Shown here: in pieces, positions 7,956 to 17,687 of the stretch
Layout: each line of letters begins with the position of its first letter
How positions within the stretch are numbered: the first letter of the stretch is position 1
Source: Crocinitomicaceae bacterium
Lineage (GTDB): Bacteria; Bacteroidota; Bacteroidia; Flavobacteriales_D; Crocinitomicaceae
DNA length: 64,000 bases
Assembly (NCBI GenBank): GCA_016709005.1
Contig: JADJEU010000001.1
Coordinates: 372,001 to 436,000, forward strand
Reading direction: 5' to 3'
Notes under the pieces: generated by a model
Told to the model about the DNA's origin: nothing
The model's input: only the letters and a program-made list of their open reading frames with translations
Database searches by the model: none
Made by a program: the position numbers and the translations under genes

Positions 7956-8962
7956 AATTCTCCTTTGATTAAATTCATAAAGTTTACCGTTCCTACTGCT
8001 TGTCCTGAATCATTAATTACAGGGAGATAGAGAACAGGTCTGTTTTGATTTTTTATAAAACGTAACAATTGAAAAACAGTATAATTTCTGTTTATTGTCA
8101 GTGGATTTTCATTGATGATTTCTGAAACTTTAATGTCGTTGAGATCTTTGATGTTTTTCAAAAGTCCGTTTCTCAAATCACCGTTGCCGATAATGCCTCG
8201 CATTTTATCATCTTCACCCAGCACCATGACAAATCCAAGTTTGCCAGCAGCCATTTTTTCAAGAGCAGTTTTCAGGGATAATTCATGTTCGTAAACCACC
8301 GGCGATTCTGATAAGTCACGCATAAAATCGCCCACCAAAAAATGGGATTCAATTTCATTCAACTTCAGATTTAAAAGGGCCGAGTTGATGTTTGTAGAGT
8401 TGAAAAGATACGAGCCGGAGACGGATGCATCTACACCCATATTTCTTAAAATGAACGATACTTCACCGTTCACACCACCATCTACATGAACTTTTTTATC
8501 TGGGTATTTGCTTTTGAATTCGCGGATTTTTCTGAAGTTAATGGGATCAAACTTTCCACCGCTTTGTCCTGGAACAGTAGCCATGAACAAGATGAAATCA
8601 AAATCCTCTTTGTAATCTTCAAAAACTGAAATATCAGTATTGGTAGTGATTGCAAGACCTAATTGACCAGTAAATTCTTTTGGAATCTGAAGTTTTTTAT
8701 TTGTGAGATCCTCGTATTGAAAAGTCACAAAGTCAATATCAAATTTTTCAAGTGCCGGATAAAATCTGCCCGCATCGGATGTGATGATGTGCAGATCAAT
8801 CGGAATGTGAGAATTGCGTTGAATGGTTTCAATGTCTGCAAAAACATTGAGGTTGTCATTGCAATCTACATGAATATAATCCACGTGTGAATCATTCAAA
8901 TCCTTGATTGTTTCAAGAATGTCCTTGTTTTTATCTGAGTAAATAGAGGCAGAAATCTTCAT
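7952..8962 (-). CDS. ribulose-phosphate 3-epimerase-like protein fused to CBS domains
   Basis: Start ATG 8962 (MKISASIYSDKNKD) is preferred over an upstream TTG. Residues 1-200 are a TIM barrel of the pentose-5-phosphate 3-epimerase family (YIHVDCND, PIDLHIIT, FILFMATVPGQSGGKF, KVHVDGGVNGE, ASVSGSYLF). Residues about 215-336 form a pair of CBS domains (PVVYEHELSLKTALEKMA, GIIGNGDLRN, INENPLTINRNYTVFQLL). Canonical Rpe is about 215 residues and has no CBS module. The histidine and aspartate ligand positions of the barrel look broadly conserved, but activity cannot be judged by eye. It heads the operon with aroF, the HTH-HAD gene and miaA. CBS pairs usually sense adenine nucleotides. Confidence 0.75.
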   Translation of the reverse strand: MKISASIYSDKNKDILETIKDLNDSHVDYIHVDCNDNLNVFADIETIQRNSHIPIDLHIITSDAGRFYPALEKFDIDFVTFQYEDLTNKKLQIPKEFTGQLGLAITTNTDISVFEDYKEDFDFILFMATVPGQSGGKFDPINFRKIREFKSKYPDKKVHVDGGVNGEVSFILRNMGVDASVSGSYLFNSTNINSALLNLKLNEIESHFLVGDFMRDLSESPVVYEHELSLKTALEKMAAGKLGFVMVLGEDDKMRGIIGNGDLRNGLLKNIKDLNDIKVSEIINENPLTINRNYTVFQLLRFIKNQNRPVLYLPVINDSGQAVGTVNFMNLIKGEL

Positions 8963-9018
8963 AAAATTCAATCGCCCTTATAATCGTGTGTCAAATTGAT
9001 TTTAGCGATATTTGACAT

Positions 9019-9026
9019 CAAAGATA
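9019..9026 (-). promoter_or_regulatory. -7 box TATCTTTG for the epimerase-CBS/aroF operon
   Basis: Minus-strand TATCTTTG lies in the 70-base divergent spacer, with a TTG trinucleotide about 23 bases upstream as a possible -33 element. The leader would be about 50 bases. Confidence 0.45.
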
Positions 9027-9032
9027 CAAAGT

Positions 9033-9866
9033 ATGATTGATTTCACTGACAAGATATACAAAGGAGCTGACGGACGCGAATCACTGTTTGATTGTGTGAT
9101 TCCCAAAGAAGTCAAAGCTATTGTGATCTTCATACACGGCTACAAAGGGTTTAAAGATTGGGGATGCTGGAATTTGGTACAGGATTTTTTTGTGAAAGAA
9201 AAATTCGGTTTTATTAAATTTAATCTCTCACACAACGGCGGAACGGTAAAAGAAAAAATCGACTTTCCAGATCTGGAAGCATTTGGCAGAAATACGTATT
9301 CAAAAGAGTTGATTGATCTAGGAATAATTGCAGATGAAACAGAACGATTGATTAAGCAAGAATTAGAATTAGATCTGCCAATTTATTTATTAGGTCACAG
9401 CAGAGGAGGAGGAGATGTCGTGCTATATGCAGCGCAAGATAATCGTATAGCCAAAGCTGTTTCTCTTGCCGGCATTTCTGATATTGGTTCTCGTTTTCCA
9501 GAAGGCGAAGAGTTGGAGCTTTGGAAAGAAGAAGGAGTGCGCTTTGTCGAGAATGCGAGAACAAAACAGATGATGCCTCATTATTTTGACATGTATGAAG
9601 ATTTCAAAGTGAATGAGGATGCTTTAAATATTGAGCTTGCAGCCAGATCCCTTGAAATTCCTTTTCTGCAGATTCATGGAGATATGGATACATCAGTGAG
9701 CATTCGTGAAGGAATCGAACTAGCAGATTGGACAGATACCCAGCTAAAAATTATTAAAGGAGCAGATCATACTTTTGGAAGTGAACATCCCTGGTTTTCA
9801 AATGAATTGCCAGACGATTTGCAGCGCGCTGTTGAAGCAGCTAAAGATTTTTTTTTAAGTGAATAA
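9033..9866 (+). CDS. alpha/beta hydrolase
   Basis: 277 residues from ATG 9033 (MIDFTDKIYKGADG); an in-frame TTG at 9012 lies in the divergent promoter region and is less likely. Alpha/beta hydrolase fold: oxyanion strand VIFIHGYKGFKDWG, nucleophile elbow GHSRGGGD (Ser near residue 122), acid region HGDMDTSVS and catalytic histidine in KGADHTFG. No signal peptide, so probably cytoplasmic. It resembles the dienelactone-hydrolase/peptidase-S9-like esterases common in the phylum, but the substrate cannot be predicted. It is transcribed divergently from the epimerase-CBS/aroF operon. Confidence 0.85.
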   Translation: MIDFTDKIYKGADGRESLFDCVIPKEVKAIVIFIHGYKGFKDWGCWNLVQDFFVKEKFGFIKFNLSHNGGTVKEKIDFPDLEAFGRNTYSKELIDLGIIADETERLIKQELELDLPIYLLGHSRGGGDVVLYAAQDNRIAKAVSLAGISDIGSRFPEGEELELWKEEGVRFVENARTKQMMPHYFDMYEDFKVNEDALNIELAARSLEIPFLQIHGDMDTSVSIREGIELADWTDTQLKIIKGADHTFGSEHPWFSNELPDDLQRAVEAAKDFFLSE

Positions 9867-9906
9867 GACAAAGCGAATTGGTGATTGTTTTGCAAGATCT
9901 TAATGC

Positions 9907-9945
9907 TGCGGTTACTGAGGGGAGCAGAAGTGGTCGAAGCCAGCG
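9907..9945. repeat. dispersed intergenic repeat (family c)
   Basis: The stretch with CGGTTACTGAGGGGAGC and GAAGTGGTCGAAGCC resembles the two arms at 31848-31875 and 31937-31965 (core CTGAGCGGAGCCGAAG). It lies between two convergent genes. Similar short elements are common in Bacteroidota intergenic DNA. Confidence 0.4.
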
Positions 9946-9962
9946 CAGTATTTTTCCTCAGC

Positions 9963-11440
9963 CTAATAAACCGACATCTTAATCATCAAATTCTCAAAGT
10001 ATTTTTTTAACTGAGCAGAAGTACAGTAATGATTGTTGATGATCATTGCATACGCCAATTTTTTTCCGGTTGAAGAATCCACATAACCTGCAAATGATTT
10101 TATACGTGTCATGGTGCCGCTTTTTCCATACACACGACCATCAGCCGTTGAGCCATCCGCCATGCCAGACATGGTTCCTCGCTTACCAGCAATAGCCATA
10201 CTTTCTTTAAAAGATTCTGCACTTTTAGACGTATGCATATAAGTCAAAAGGTCAACAAAGAATTTTGCCGAGACAGCATTGGATCTTGATAAGCCGCTGC
10301 CATCGGTCATAAATAATCCGGTTGCATCTATTTTCCCTTTCCAGTAATTTGTGCACACCAAGGTTCCGTTGTGCGTACTTCCATATCCAGCGCTGTTTAC
10401 AGATAGTTGACACAAAACATGTTCTGCAAAAAGATTAATGGATTGTTGATTGACCAGATTAATTACCGAACCTAAACTTGGAGACTCATGAACATATAAC
10501 TCAGTAAGCGCCGGCTTTGTAAAAGGTGTTTCTTTATCTAATTCTCTGAAGGTGGTTGGCGCGTATTTAACTTTTATTCCGCGTTGACTTAATGCATAAT
10601 CCAATTCCAACGCTGCAATAAATTCAGGATCCGGAATACTTGCCTTTACAATAAAATCCTCCTGATTTTTTGGAATGGAACCACGCACAAACCAGTCATA
10701 CGAATAGGGTGCACCAAAAACATAGGCATCGTCATCTTTTGAATCTGCCGCCTTCACAAAATTTTTGATGGTGATTCCTGGTACATATGGAACGGTACAA
10801 TGAAGTTCTGTAGAATCACCGGCATTGGGTCCGGTTTTAAAATGTAGCTCAAGCAGATTATCAAAGATTGTTAATCCAGAAGGACCAGCACCGTAATAAT
10901 TTCCCATATCACCCCAAACCCAACCAGATGGAACACCTTCATATCTATAAATGGATGCATCTGCAACTACTTTTCCAGTTACGTTACGAATACCCATCGC
11001 ATATAGTGTATCGGCCCACTGTGTCAAGAAATCGCGCTGTGTTCCATCTTTATTAAAATACTTTGAACCGAGCGGAGGATCACCGCCGCCAATAATGTAA
11101 ATATCTCCATTAATAGTGCCGCTCAAAGAATCAAAAGTTCCTGAGTACATGATTTTCGTTTTGAATTTATAACCTCGCCCAAAACCTGAAAGGCAGTAGC
11201 GGTAGTCACCAATTTCATAGTTGACGCAGGCGGCATACTCATCTCAGAGTTATAATCCGCAACGACAGTCCCGGTGGTCATATCTTTGACATAGAACCCA
11301 AATACAGCATGCTTTAATTGCGTGTCTGTCATGATCGTTTCAGCATAGGTTTGAATACCATTTGCCGGTTTTGTCACCTCCTGACTCATCCCACTATTTG
11401 CGATGAGAAAAATGAATGAAGACAGAAATAAAGTTCTCAT
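9963..11440 (-). pseudogene. dacB: D-alanyl-D-alanine carboxypeptidase/endopeptidase (PBP4 family), frameshifted
   Basis: Two overlapping frames: 11123-11440 (signal peptide MRTLFLSSFIFLIANSGMSQ and active-site PPASTMKLVTTATA, SxxK) and 9963-11150 (GGGDPPLG, SDGSGLSRSN-like SxN region, KSGTMTRIKSFAGYV). In the second frame the reading continues upstream as GYKFKTKIMYSGT, which fits directly after AFQVLGE of the first. A single missing base near 11173-11180 explains the break; the repaired protein is about 492 residues, right for periplasmic PBP4. It would cut D-Ala-D-Ala and peptide crosslinks in murein. All three penicillin-binding motifs are intact, so a sequencing error is quite possible. 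Confidence 0.8.
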
Positions 11441-11465
11441 AATTCCAAGTTCTAACTATTCACAG

Positions 11466-11473
11466 TAAATTTG
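11466..11473 (+). promoter_or_regulatory. -7 box TAAATTTG for asnB/exopolysaccharide operon
   Basis: TAAATTTG lies 18 bases before the TTG start chosen for asnB. An alternative TTG at 11471 falls inside the box and is excluded. It could drive the whole plus-strand cluster to 19302. Confidence 0.45.
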
Positions 11474-11491
11474 CTTTCAAAACTAATTACT

Positions 11492-13348
11492 TTGTGCGGG
11501 ATATTGGGAATATGGGCAAGAAATAAAACCGGTGAGGTTCAGTTTCGTCATATCCCTCAGGCATTGTCAAAATTAAATCACCGCGGACCTGATCATCAGG
11601 CATACAATATCTGGTCCAATGTTGCATTGGGGCATTCACGGCTTTCTATTATTGATCTTTCAGAAAACGCCAATCAACCTTTTAGTGATGAGTCTGGCAA
11701 TTACCATTTAGTTTTTAATGGGGAGATTTATAATTACCGTGAGATTAAAATTGATTTGATCAAAGAAGGAATTTCTTTTTCTACTGAATCAGATACTGAA
11801 GTACTTTTAAAACTGCTTATTCACAAAGGTGAGCAAGGCCTTCAATCCTTAAATGGTTTCTTTGCATTTATCTTTTTTGATCAAAGAAAAAATGAACTTC
11901 TTGCTGCTCGTGATCGAATAGGTATTAAACCGTTGCTCTATTCAATTACTGAAAATGAAATTGTTTTTGGTTCTGAATTAAAGACGTTTTTTCCATTTGA
12001 TGTGGATCGCTCCATAGATGATGATGCGCTGAGTCAATTTTTCTCTTACACGTATATTCCAGCTCCGCTTACAATTCTTAAGTCGGTAAAAAAAATGCTG
12101 CCGGGGCAGTTGATGAAAATTGCGAATGATAAAATCGAATTCAGAAATTATTATTCGATTGAAAAAAAATCAGACTTTCAGGGAACTATTCAAGATGCTC
12201 AAAAAGAACTTAGGTTATTATTGGAAAAATCGGTTGAAAGACGTTTAATTGCGGATGTGCCTGTTGGTAGTTTTTTGAGCGGAGGACTTGATTCTTCTAT
12301 TATAGCGATGTTAGCCAAAAATCAAAAAGAAGATTTGCGGACCTTTTCAATAGGCTTTGATCACCCTTATTTTAATGAGTCAAATTTTGCGCAGGAAATG
12401 GCAAAACACATTGGTTCAAAACACGAAACAATTGTGCTGGATAAAAAAACGTTCAAGCAAGACTTCCCTTCATTTTTAGAATCTTTGGATGAGCCTTTTG
12501 CTGATTCGTCATCTTTTGCGGTGTATTTACTTTCAGAGCATACACGCAAACAAGTAACCGTAAGTTTAAGTGGAGATGGAGCAGATGAATTATTTGGTGG
12601 TTACCGCAAACATCTGGCAGAAGCAAAATTGAGAGAAACGGGAACCGTAAAAAAACTGCTTATAAAAAGTGGCGCTAAACTTCTGGGCAAAAGTTCAGAG
12701 TCACGATCATCAAAATCAGGAGAATTTAAACGCAAGGTTCAAAAGTTTGCGGCAGGTTTTGGTCTTACGGGTGATGAACGATACAATCAATGGTGTCAAT
12801 GGATTCAGAATGACGATCGCGCAAATTTAATCTTGCAAAAAGGTAATTTGTTTCAATGGGATTCACCTATCAATAACCTGAATGATTTTTTGATACGCGA
12901 TCAGAAATTTGTTTTGCCAAATGACATGCTCAAAAAAGTAGATCAGATGAGTATGGCTCATGCACTCGAAGTTCGGGTGCCTTTTTTAGATCATAACTTA
13001 GTTGAATTTGCAAATTCGTTGCCATCCAATTGGAAAGTAAATTCACATCGAACTAAAATAATTTTAAGAGACACGTTTAAAACGGAATTGCCAGATTCTA
13101 TTCTGACACGCAGTAAAAAAGGATTCGAAATTCCGCTTCAGACCTGGTTGACTGAAGAAATCGAGAATCTCTTCAGTGAAGTTTATTTTAGTAAAAATTA
13201 TATAGTAGAGCAAAATCTTTTTGACTTTGATTTTATACACTCCATCAAAGCCGAATGGAAATCGGGTAATTCAGGAGAACGCATCTATTTGATTTGGGCT
13301 TTGGTCGTTTTTCAACATTGGTATCATCAAAACATTTACTCAGCATGA
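11492..13348 (+). CDS. asnB: asparagine synthase (glutamine-hydrolysing)
   Basis: The start is a TTG at 11492 because the glutaminase nucleophile must be residue 2 after Met (MCGILGIWARN); the longer frame from 11471 would bury it. About 618 residues. N-terminal class II glutaminase: LNHRGPDHQ, HSRLSIIDLS, VFNGEIYNY. C-terminal synthetase: PP-loop SFLSGGLDSSI, SLSGDGADELFGGY, and MAHALEVRVPFLDH. Makes Asn from Asp, or amidates a sugar acid in surface polysaccharide pathways. Its stop overlaps the ATG of the glycosyltransferase (ATGA), so it opens the exopolysaccharide operon, which favours a role in that pathway. Confidence 0.9.
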   Translation: MCGILGIWARNKTGEVQFRHIPQALSKLNHRGPDHQAYNIWSNVALGHSRLSIIDLSENANQPFSDESGNYHLVFNGEIYNYREIKIDLIKEGISFSTESDTEVLLKLLIHKGEQGLQSLNGFFAFIFFDQRKNELLAARDRIGIKPLLYSITENEIVFGSELKTFFPFDVDRSIDDDALSQFFSYTYIPAPLTILKSVKKMLPGQLMKIANDKIEFRNYYSIEKKSDFQGTIQDAQKELRLLLEKSVERRLIADVPVGSFLSGGLDSSIIAMLAKNQKEDLRTFSIGFDHPYFNESNFAQEMAKHIGSKHETIVLDKKTFKQDFPSFLESLDEPFADSSSFAVYLLSEHTRKQVTVSLSGDGADELFGGYRKHLAEAKLRETGTVKKLLIKSGAKLLGKSSESRSSKSGEFKRKVQKFAAGFGLTGDERYNQWCQWIQNDDRANLILQKGNLFQWDSPINNLNDFLIRDQKFVLPNDMLKKVDQMSMAHALEVRVPFLDHNLVEFANSLPSNWKVNSHRTKIILRDTFKTELPDSILTRSKKGFEIPLQTWLTEEIENLFSEVYFSKNYIVEQNLFDFDFIHSIKAEWKSGNSGERIYLIWALVVFQHWYHQNIYSA

Positions 13349-14520
13349 TAAAAGTGTTACGCATTGTGAATCGCTTTAACTTAGGTGGACCAACTTATAA
13401 CGTTACTTATTTGTCATCGTTTTTACCGGATGAGTTTGAAACAATTCTCTGCGGTGGAACGCATGAAGCAAATGAAGGCGATTCACTTTTTATTCCTGAA
13501 CGTTATGGTGTAAAACCGGTCATCATTCAATCCCTTCAACGAAGTATCAATCCGCTGAATGATCGAAAAGCGTTGAATGAAATCAGACGAATCATCAAAG
13601 AATTTAAACCTGATATTGTTCATACGCACGCATCCAAAGCTGGTGCTTTAGGCCGTACTGCAGCGTACAAAGAAAAAGTTCCAGTGATTGTTCACACTTT
13701 TCACGGCCATGTTTTTCATTCTTATTTTGGAAAATTCAAAACGTGGATTTATAAACTTGCTGAAAGAAGACTTGCCAAAAAAACGGATGCTATTATCGCT
13801 ATCTCTGAAATACAAAAAAAAGAACTCACTGAGATTCACAAAATAGCTCCCGCTGATAAATTCAGGGTGATTCAGCTTGGATTTGACTTGGATCGATTCA
13901 ACGAAAACAAGGAAAAAAAGCGCAGCGATTTTCGCACAAAATATAATCTGACAGAAAATGAAATCGCAATTGGAATTATTGGAAGATTAACGGCGATTAA
14001 AAATCACGAACTATTTATTGAAAGCATTCGGTTGATCACAGAAAATCCAAATCTCAAAGTAAGAGCATTTATCATTGGTGATGGTGAACGCATGTCCGAA
14101 CTGCAAGAGCTGGCAACAAAGGTAGAAGAGGAGAGAGGTGCCAAAATTTTTGAATTTACATCCTGGATAAAAAATGTAGACGATATTCTTCCAGGACTTG
14201 ATATAGTTGCATTGACATCTTTTAATGAGGGCACACCGGTAAGTTTAATTGAAGCACAGGCATCTGGTGTTCCCATAATTTCTACCAACGTGGGTGGTGT
14301 TTCTGACGTTGTATCGAATGGTCAAACGGGTTTTGTAATTGATGGATTTGAGAGCAAGACCTTTGCTGAAAAGCTTAGTGAATTGGCGGTAAACAGAGAA
14401 TTGCGCTTAAAAATGTCACAAAACGGCTGGAATTACGTAGAACATAAGTTCCATTACAAGAGACTCTGTAACGATGTTGCAAATCTCTACAAAGAACTCT
14501 TGGAAAAAAAATTGAAATGA
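13345..14520 (+). CDS. glycosyltransferase family 4 (GT-B)
   Basis: 391 residues from ATG 13345 (MIKVLRIVNRFNLGGPTYN), which overlaps the asnB stop. GT-B fold: N-terminal donor/acceptor domain with GGPTYN loop, HTHASKAGALGR and HTFHGHVFHSYF, and a C-terminal Rossmann domain with IGIIGRLTAIKNHELFIE and the family-4 retaining motif FNEGTPVSLIEAQASGVPI (E-x7-E). No transmembrane segment, so it probably acts at the cytoplasmic membrane face on lipid-linked sugars of the exopolysaccharide. The sugar specificity cannot be read. It overlaps the exporter gene by four bases. Confidence 0.88.
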   Translation: MIKVLRIVNRFNLGGPTYNVTYLSSFLPDEFETILCGGTHEANEGDSLFIPERYGVKPVIIQSLQRSINPLNDRKALNEIRRIIKEFKPDIVHTHASKAGALGRTAAYKEKVPVIVHTFHGHVFHSYFGKFKTWIYKLAERRLAKKTDAIIAISEIQKKELTEIHKIAPADKFRVIQLGFDLDRFNENKEKKRSDFRTKYNLTENEIAIGIIGRLTAIKNHELFIESIRLITENPNLKVRAFIIGDGERMSELQELATKVEEERGAKIFEFTSWIKNVDDILPGLDIVALTSFNEGTPVSLIEAQASGVPIISTNVGGVSDVVSNGQTGFVIDGFESKTFAEKLSELAVNRELRLKMSQNGWNYVEHKFHYKRLCNDVANLYKELLEKKLK

Positions 14521-15302
14521 TGAAAGGAATTTTCATAAAAATAGGGGTCGCTGTGCTTGTATCAATTATGGTTACAAGTTGCGGAATCAATAGCAATCTG
14601 ATGTTAAAAACAGATAAAGACTATGAGTACGCACCCATCGATAGTTTAAATCAAACCAAGGGCGACTACAGAATTGATGTCAATGATATCATTCAATTAC
14701 GCTTTTTCACCAACAACGGCTTAAAAGTTTTGGATATCTCTTCAGCAACAGAAGGAGGAAATCAATCACAAGTGTTTAACCCAAACAACACCTTGTCATA
14801 TGTGATTCAAAGTGATTCCATGGTACGTTTACCAGTGTTAGGATTGGTGAATGTTGTTGGTTTGACTATTCGTGAAGCAGAAATCAGATTGCAATCCATG
14901 TACAGTGAATATTATGTGGATCCTTTTATTCAGATTTCTGTTACCAATAAACGTGTTGTAATTTTTCCGGGTGACGGGGGAGCTGCTCAGGTTATCTACC
15001 TGCAAAATAACAATACTACGCTGATGGAGGTGATTGCATTGGCTGGTGGAATTGCAGACAGAGGAAGAGCGTCGCGAATTAAATTGATGCGAAAAGATGA
15101 AAGCGGAAAGCGTTTGGTTTACAAGTTTGACCTTTCAAAAATTGAAGGACTAGCCTACACTGATTTTATAGTTCAGGCCAATGATTATATATACATTGAA
15201 CCAGTTCCGGAATTAGGAAGAGAAATTTTACAGGAAGTAGCACCAATTGTTTCTCTAATTTCAAGTGCAGCTATTGTTATTTCGGTTATTTACGGATTAT
15301 AG
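14517..15302 (+). CDS. polysaccharide export lipoprotein (Wza/OPX family)
   Basis: 261 residues. Lipoprotein leader MMKGIFIKIGVAVLVSIM ending in lipobox VTSC. Then the Poly_export domain (GDYRIDVNDIIQLRFFTNNG ... SYVIQSDSMVRLPVLGLVNV, TIREAEIRLQSMYSEYYVDP) and an SLBB-like domain (VIFPGDGGAAQVIYLQ ... LMEVIALAGGI). A C-terminal hydrophobic helix (APIVSLISSAAIVISVIYGL) could be the membrane-spanning end. OPX proteins form the outer-membrane or periplasmic channel for capsule or EPS export together with the Wzc-type co-polymerase encoded just downstream (gap three bases). Confidence 0.9.
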   Translation: MMKGIFIKIGVAVLVSIMVTSCGINSNLMLKTDKDYEYAPIDSLNQTKGDYRIDVNDIIQLRFFTNNGLKVLDISSATEGGNQSQVFNPNNTLSYVIQSDSMVRLPVLGLVNVVGLTIREAEIRLQSMYSEYYVDPFIQISVTNKRVVIFPGDGGAAQVIYLQNNNTTLMEVIALAGGIADRGRASRIKLMRKDESGKRLVYKFDLSKIEGLAYTDFIVQANDYIYIEPVPELGREILQEVAPIVSLISSAAIVISVIYGL

Positions 15303-15305
15303 ATT

Positions 15306-17687
15306 TTGGAAGAGCCCTCAGGAAATAGTGTCAAAAAGGTATCGAGTCTAAACAAAGATTTTGATGCAGATATTGTACTAGCCGTTCTTAAACGAAACTG
15401 GTTGGTAGTGCCATTTATGTTTGCACTGGCTTTGACGCTTAGCTTTGTCTATTTGAGATATACTAAGCCGCTCTATCAGTCTTCAGCGGTTATTCAGCGC
15501 AGTTCTCAGGATGAAGGCAAGCGAGTTCTGGATATCGAAGGGTTTGAACAAGAAAATAAATTGTCAGAAGATGTTGAGCTTTTGAAATCTACTTTTTTGC
15601 TGGAGAAAGCATTGAAAAATTTGAATCTAACAGTTTCTTATTTTTCAGAAGGTGATATCCTGACTGAAGAAAAATATTTGTATTCACCTTACCATGTAAC
15701 GCTACTGGAATTAAAAGATTCAACATTAATTGGAAAGCAGATCCATGTCGTTCAAAATGGAGAAAACATCAATTTAACATTCGACTCAGCTCTAAAAAAA
15801 GAGTCTGTTGAATTTGTTCCCGGGCAAGAAGTGAATAATGATTTCTTCAGACTTATTTTCAAGATAAATAATCAGGAGGCATTCATGCAGAACATCAACG
15901 AGAATGAGTTGTACTTTGTTTTTAACGATTACAATGTTCTGACATCTGCAATGCATCCAAGCCTCAATGTGTATACACTGAATGAAGAAGCGCGCACAAT
16001 TGAAGTTAAGTTCGCGAGCAATAATCCGCGCCTTGCAACTGACGTTGTCAAGTCATTGATCACGACATTTTTTGAGTATGATCTGGAAAAGAAAAGCGAA
16101 AGTTCGGCCAGTATTCTGGATTATATAGATAGTCAGTTAGATACCGTATTTGTGCAATTAAAAGATTCTGAATCAAAGATTCTCAGCTTTAAAGACAGCA
16201 GTCGTGTGAATAATCCAGAGTTGTACACGCAAAATGTTATGAATCGCATTAACGAGTATCAATCTCAATTAGTCGAAGTTGATTTTGATTTTGATCTGAT
16301 CAGTGAAATTGAAAAATCTGTTGAAAGAAGTGACCGGATTGAAATATACAATGTTATTCCTGCTATCATAGGAACACCCTATGAAAGTATGCTGGCAGTG
16401 GCGTTGGAAGAGTTGCATGAATTGCTGATTGACAAAGAGGATGCCGCATATATGCTCACTGAAAAAAGTGACCAGTACAAAAAAATAGTTCGGGCCATCG
16501 ATTCGCAGAACAAAAATATTTACCGCATTATAGAGTCTTTGACAAATCAATTAAATTACAAACGAAAAAATTTGCAGAGCAGAATTTTTGAATTGGAATC
16601 TCAGTTGTATGATTTGCCTGCTACCGAAATGGAATTGTCACGGCTTAATCAGATGTTTAGTCTGAATGAAAGCAATTACATTTTGTTGATGGAAAAGAAA
16701 ATGCAATATGCTATTTCCAAAGCGGGATATACTATGGATAATATGGTATTGCAAGCTCCAACAGAAGCAGTCTTGATTAGCCCAAATAAATCTATTACCC
16801 TTATAGGAGCTTTAGTAATTGCAACGATGTTGAGTTTTCTTTTTCTTTTGGTTCGATACATCACATTTAATGATATTCACAATCCGGATGAACTCAAAAA
16901 AATTCTTCCTTCCTACATTGGTTTTTTAGGAATGTTGCCAAAAGTGAATACCGCAGAAAAAAATTCTACGCTCATTGTACATCTTCAGCCAAAATCAGCA
17001 CTAGCTGAGAGTTATCGGCACATCCGTTCCAATCTGCATTTTATTCTGGACGAAAAAAAACGGAACGTCATCGCTGTTTCTTCTTCAATTTCTGGAGAAG
17101 GAAAAACTTTTGTTACATTGAATCTTGCCGGAATTTTTGCAATGATGGGTAAAAAAGTGTTAGTGATAGATTTGGATCTTCGAAAACCAAAAGTACATCA
17201 TGGTTTCAATGTGTCGAATAATAATGGAATGAGTACGATTCTGGCTGAAAAAGCGAATTGGAAAGACTGCGTGAATAAGAGTGAATTGGAAGGTCTTGAT
17301 TTTATAACGGCAGGTCCAATTCCTCCAAATCCATCCGAACTTATCCTAGGTCGTCGCCTCGAATCAGTCATTGAAGAATTTAAGACAGATTATGAAATGA
17401 TCATCATAGATAATCCACCTGTCGGAATCGTTTCTGATGGAATTGGCGTTCTGAGTCGTGCGGATTGTCCAATTTATGTTTTACGTGCAAATTATTCTAA
17501 ACGCATGTTTGTACATCGAATTACTGATTTGATTGAATCCAAAAAAGTACCTAAATTATTTGTGCTTTTGAATAGTGTAGATGCGTCAAAAACTGGCTAT
17601 GGATATGCTTATGGCTATAGCTATGGAGATTATTATACTGACGAGCAGTTTGGTAAAGCACCCTGGTACAAATTCTGGAAAAAATAG
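15306..17687 (+). CDS. exopolysaccharide co-polymerase / tyrosine autokinase (Wzc-like)
   Basis: 793 residues with a TTG start three bases after the exporter stop. N-terminal Wzz domain between two membrane helices (residues about 30-50, NWLVVPFMFALALTLSF, and about 500-520), with a long periplasmic coiled coil. The C-terminal BY-kinase has Walker A SSSISGEGKTFVTLN, Walker A' VLVIDLDLRKPK and Walker B MIIIDNPPVG. The tail carries a tyrosine cluster (GYGYAYGYSYGDYY), the usual autophosphorylation site. It should control chain length and export of the polysaccharide by phosphorylation cycling with a phosphatase that is not visible here. Its TAG stop shares a base with the GTG of rfbC. Confidence 0.92.
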   Translation: MEEPSGNSVKKVSSLNKDFDADIVLAVLKRNWLVVPFMFALALTLSFVYLRYTKPLYQSSAVIQRSSQDEGKRVLDIEGFEQENKLSEDVELLKSTFLLEKALKNLNLTVSYFSEGDILTEEKYLYSPYHVTLLELKDSTLIGKQIHVVQNGENINLTFDSALKKESVEFVPGQEVNNDFFRLIFKINNQEAFMQNINENELYFVFNDYNVLTSAMHPSLNVYTLNEEARTIEVKFASNNPRLATDVVKSLITTFFEYDLEKKSESSASILDYIDSQLDTVFVQLKDSESKILSFKDSSRVNNPELYTQNVMNRINEYQSQLVEVDFDFDLISEIEKSVERSDRIEIYNVIPAIIGTPYESMLAVALEELHELLIDKEDAAYMLTEKSDQYKKIVRAIDSQNKNIYRIIESLTNQLNYKRKNLQSRIFELESQLYDLPATEMELSRLNQMFSLNESNYILLMEKKMQYAISKAGYTMDNMVLQAPTEAVLISPNKSITLIGALVIATMLSFLFLLVRYITFNDIHNPDELKKILPSYIGFLGMLPKVNTAEKNSTLIVHLQPKSALAESYRHIRSNLHFILDEKKRNVIAVSSSISGEGKTFVTLNLAGIFAMMGKKVLVIDLDLRKPKVHHGFNVSNNNGMSTILAEKANWKDCVNKSELEGLDFITAGPIPPNPSELILGRRLESVIEEFKTDYEMIIIDNPPVGIVSDGIGVLSRADCPIYVLRANYSKRMFVHRITDLIESKKVPKLFVLLNSVDASKTGYGYAYGYSYGDYYTDEQFGKAPWYKFWKK

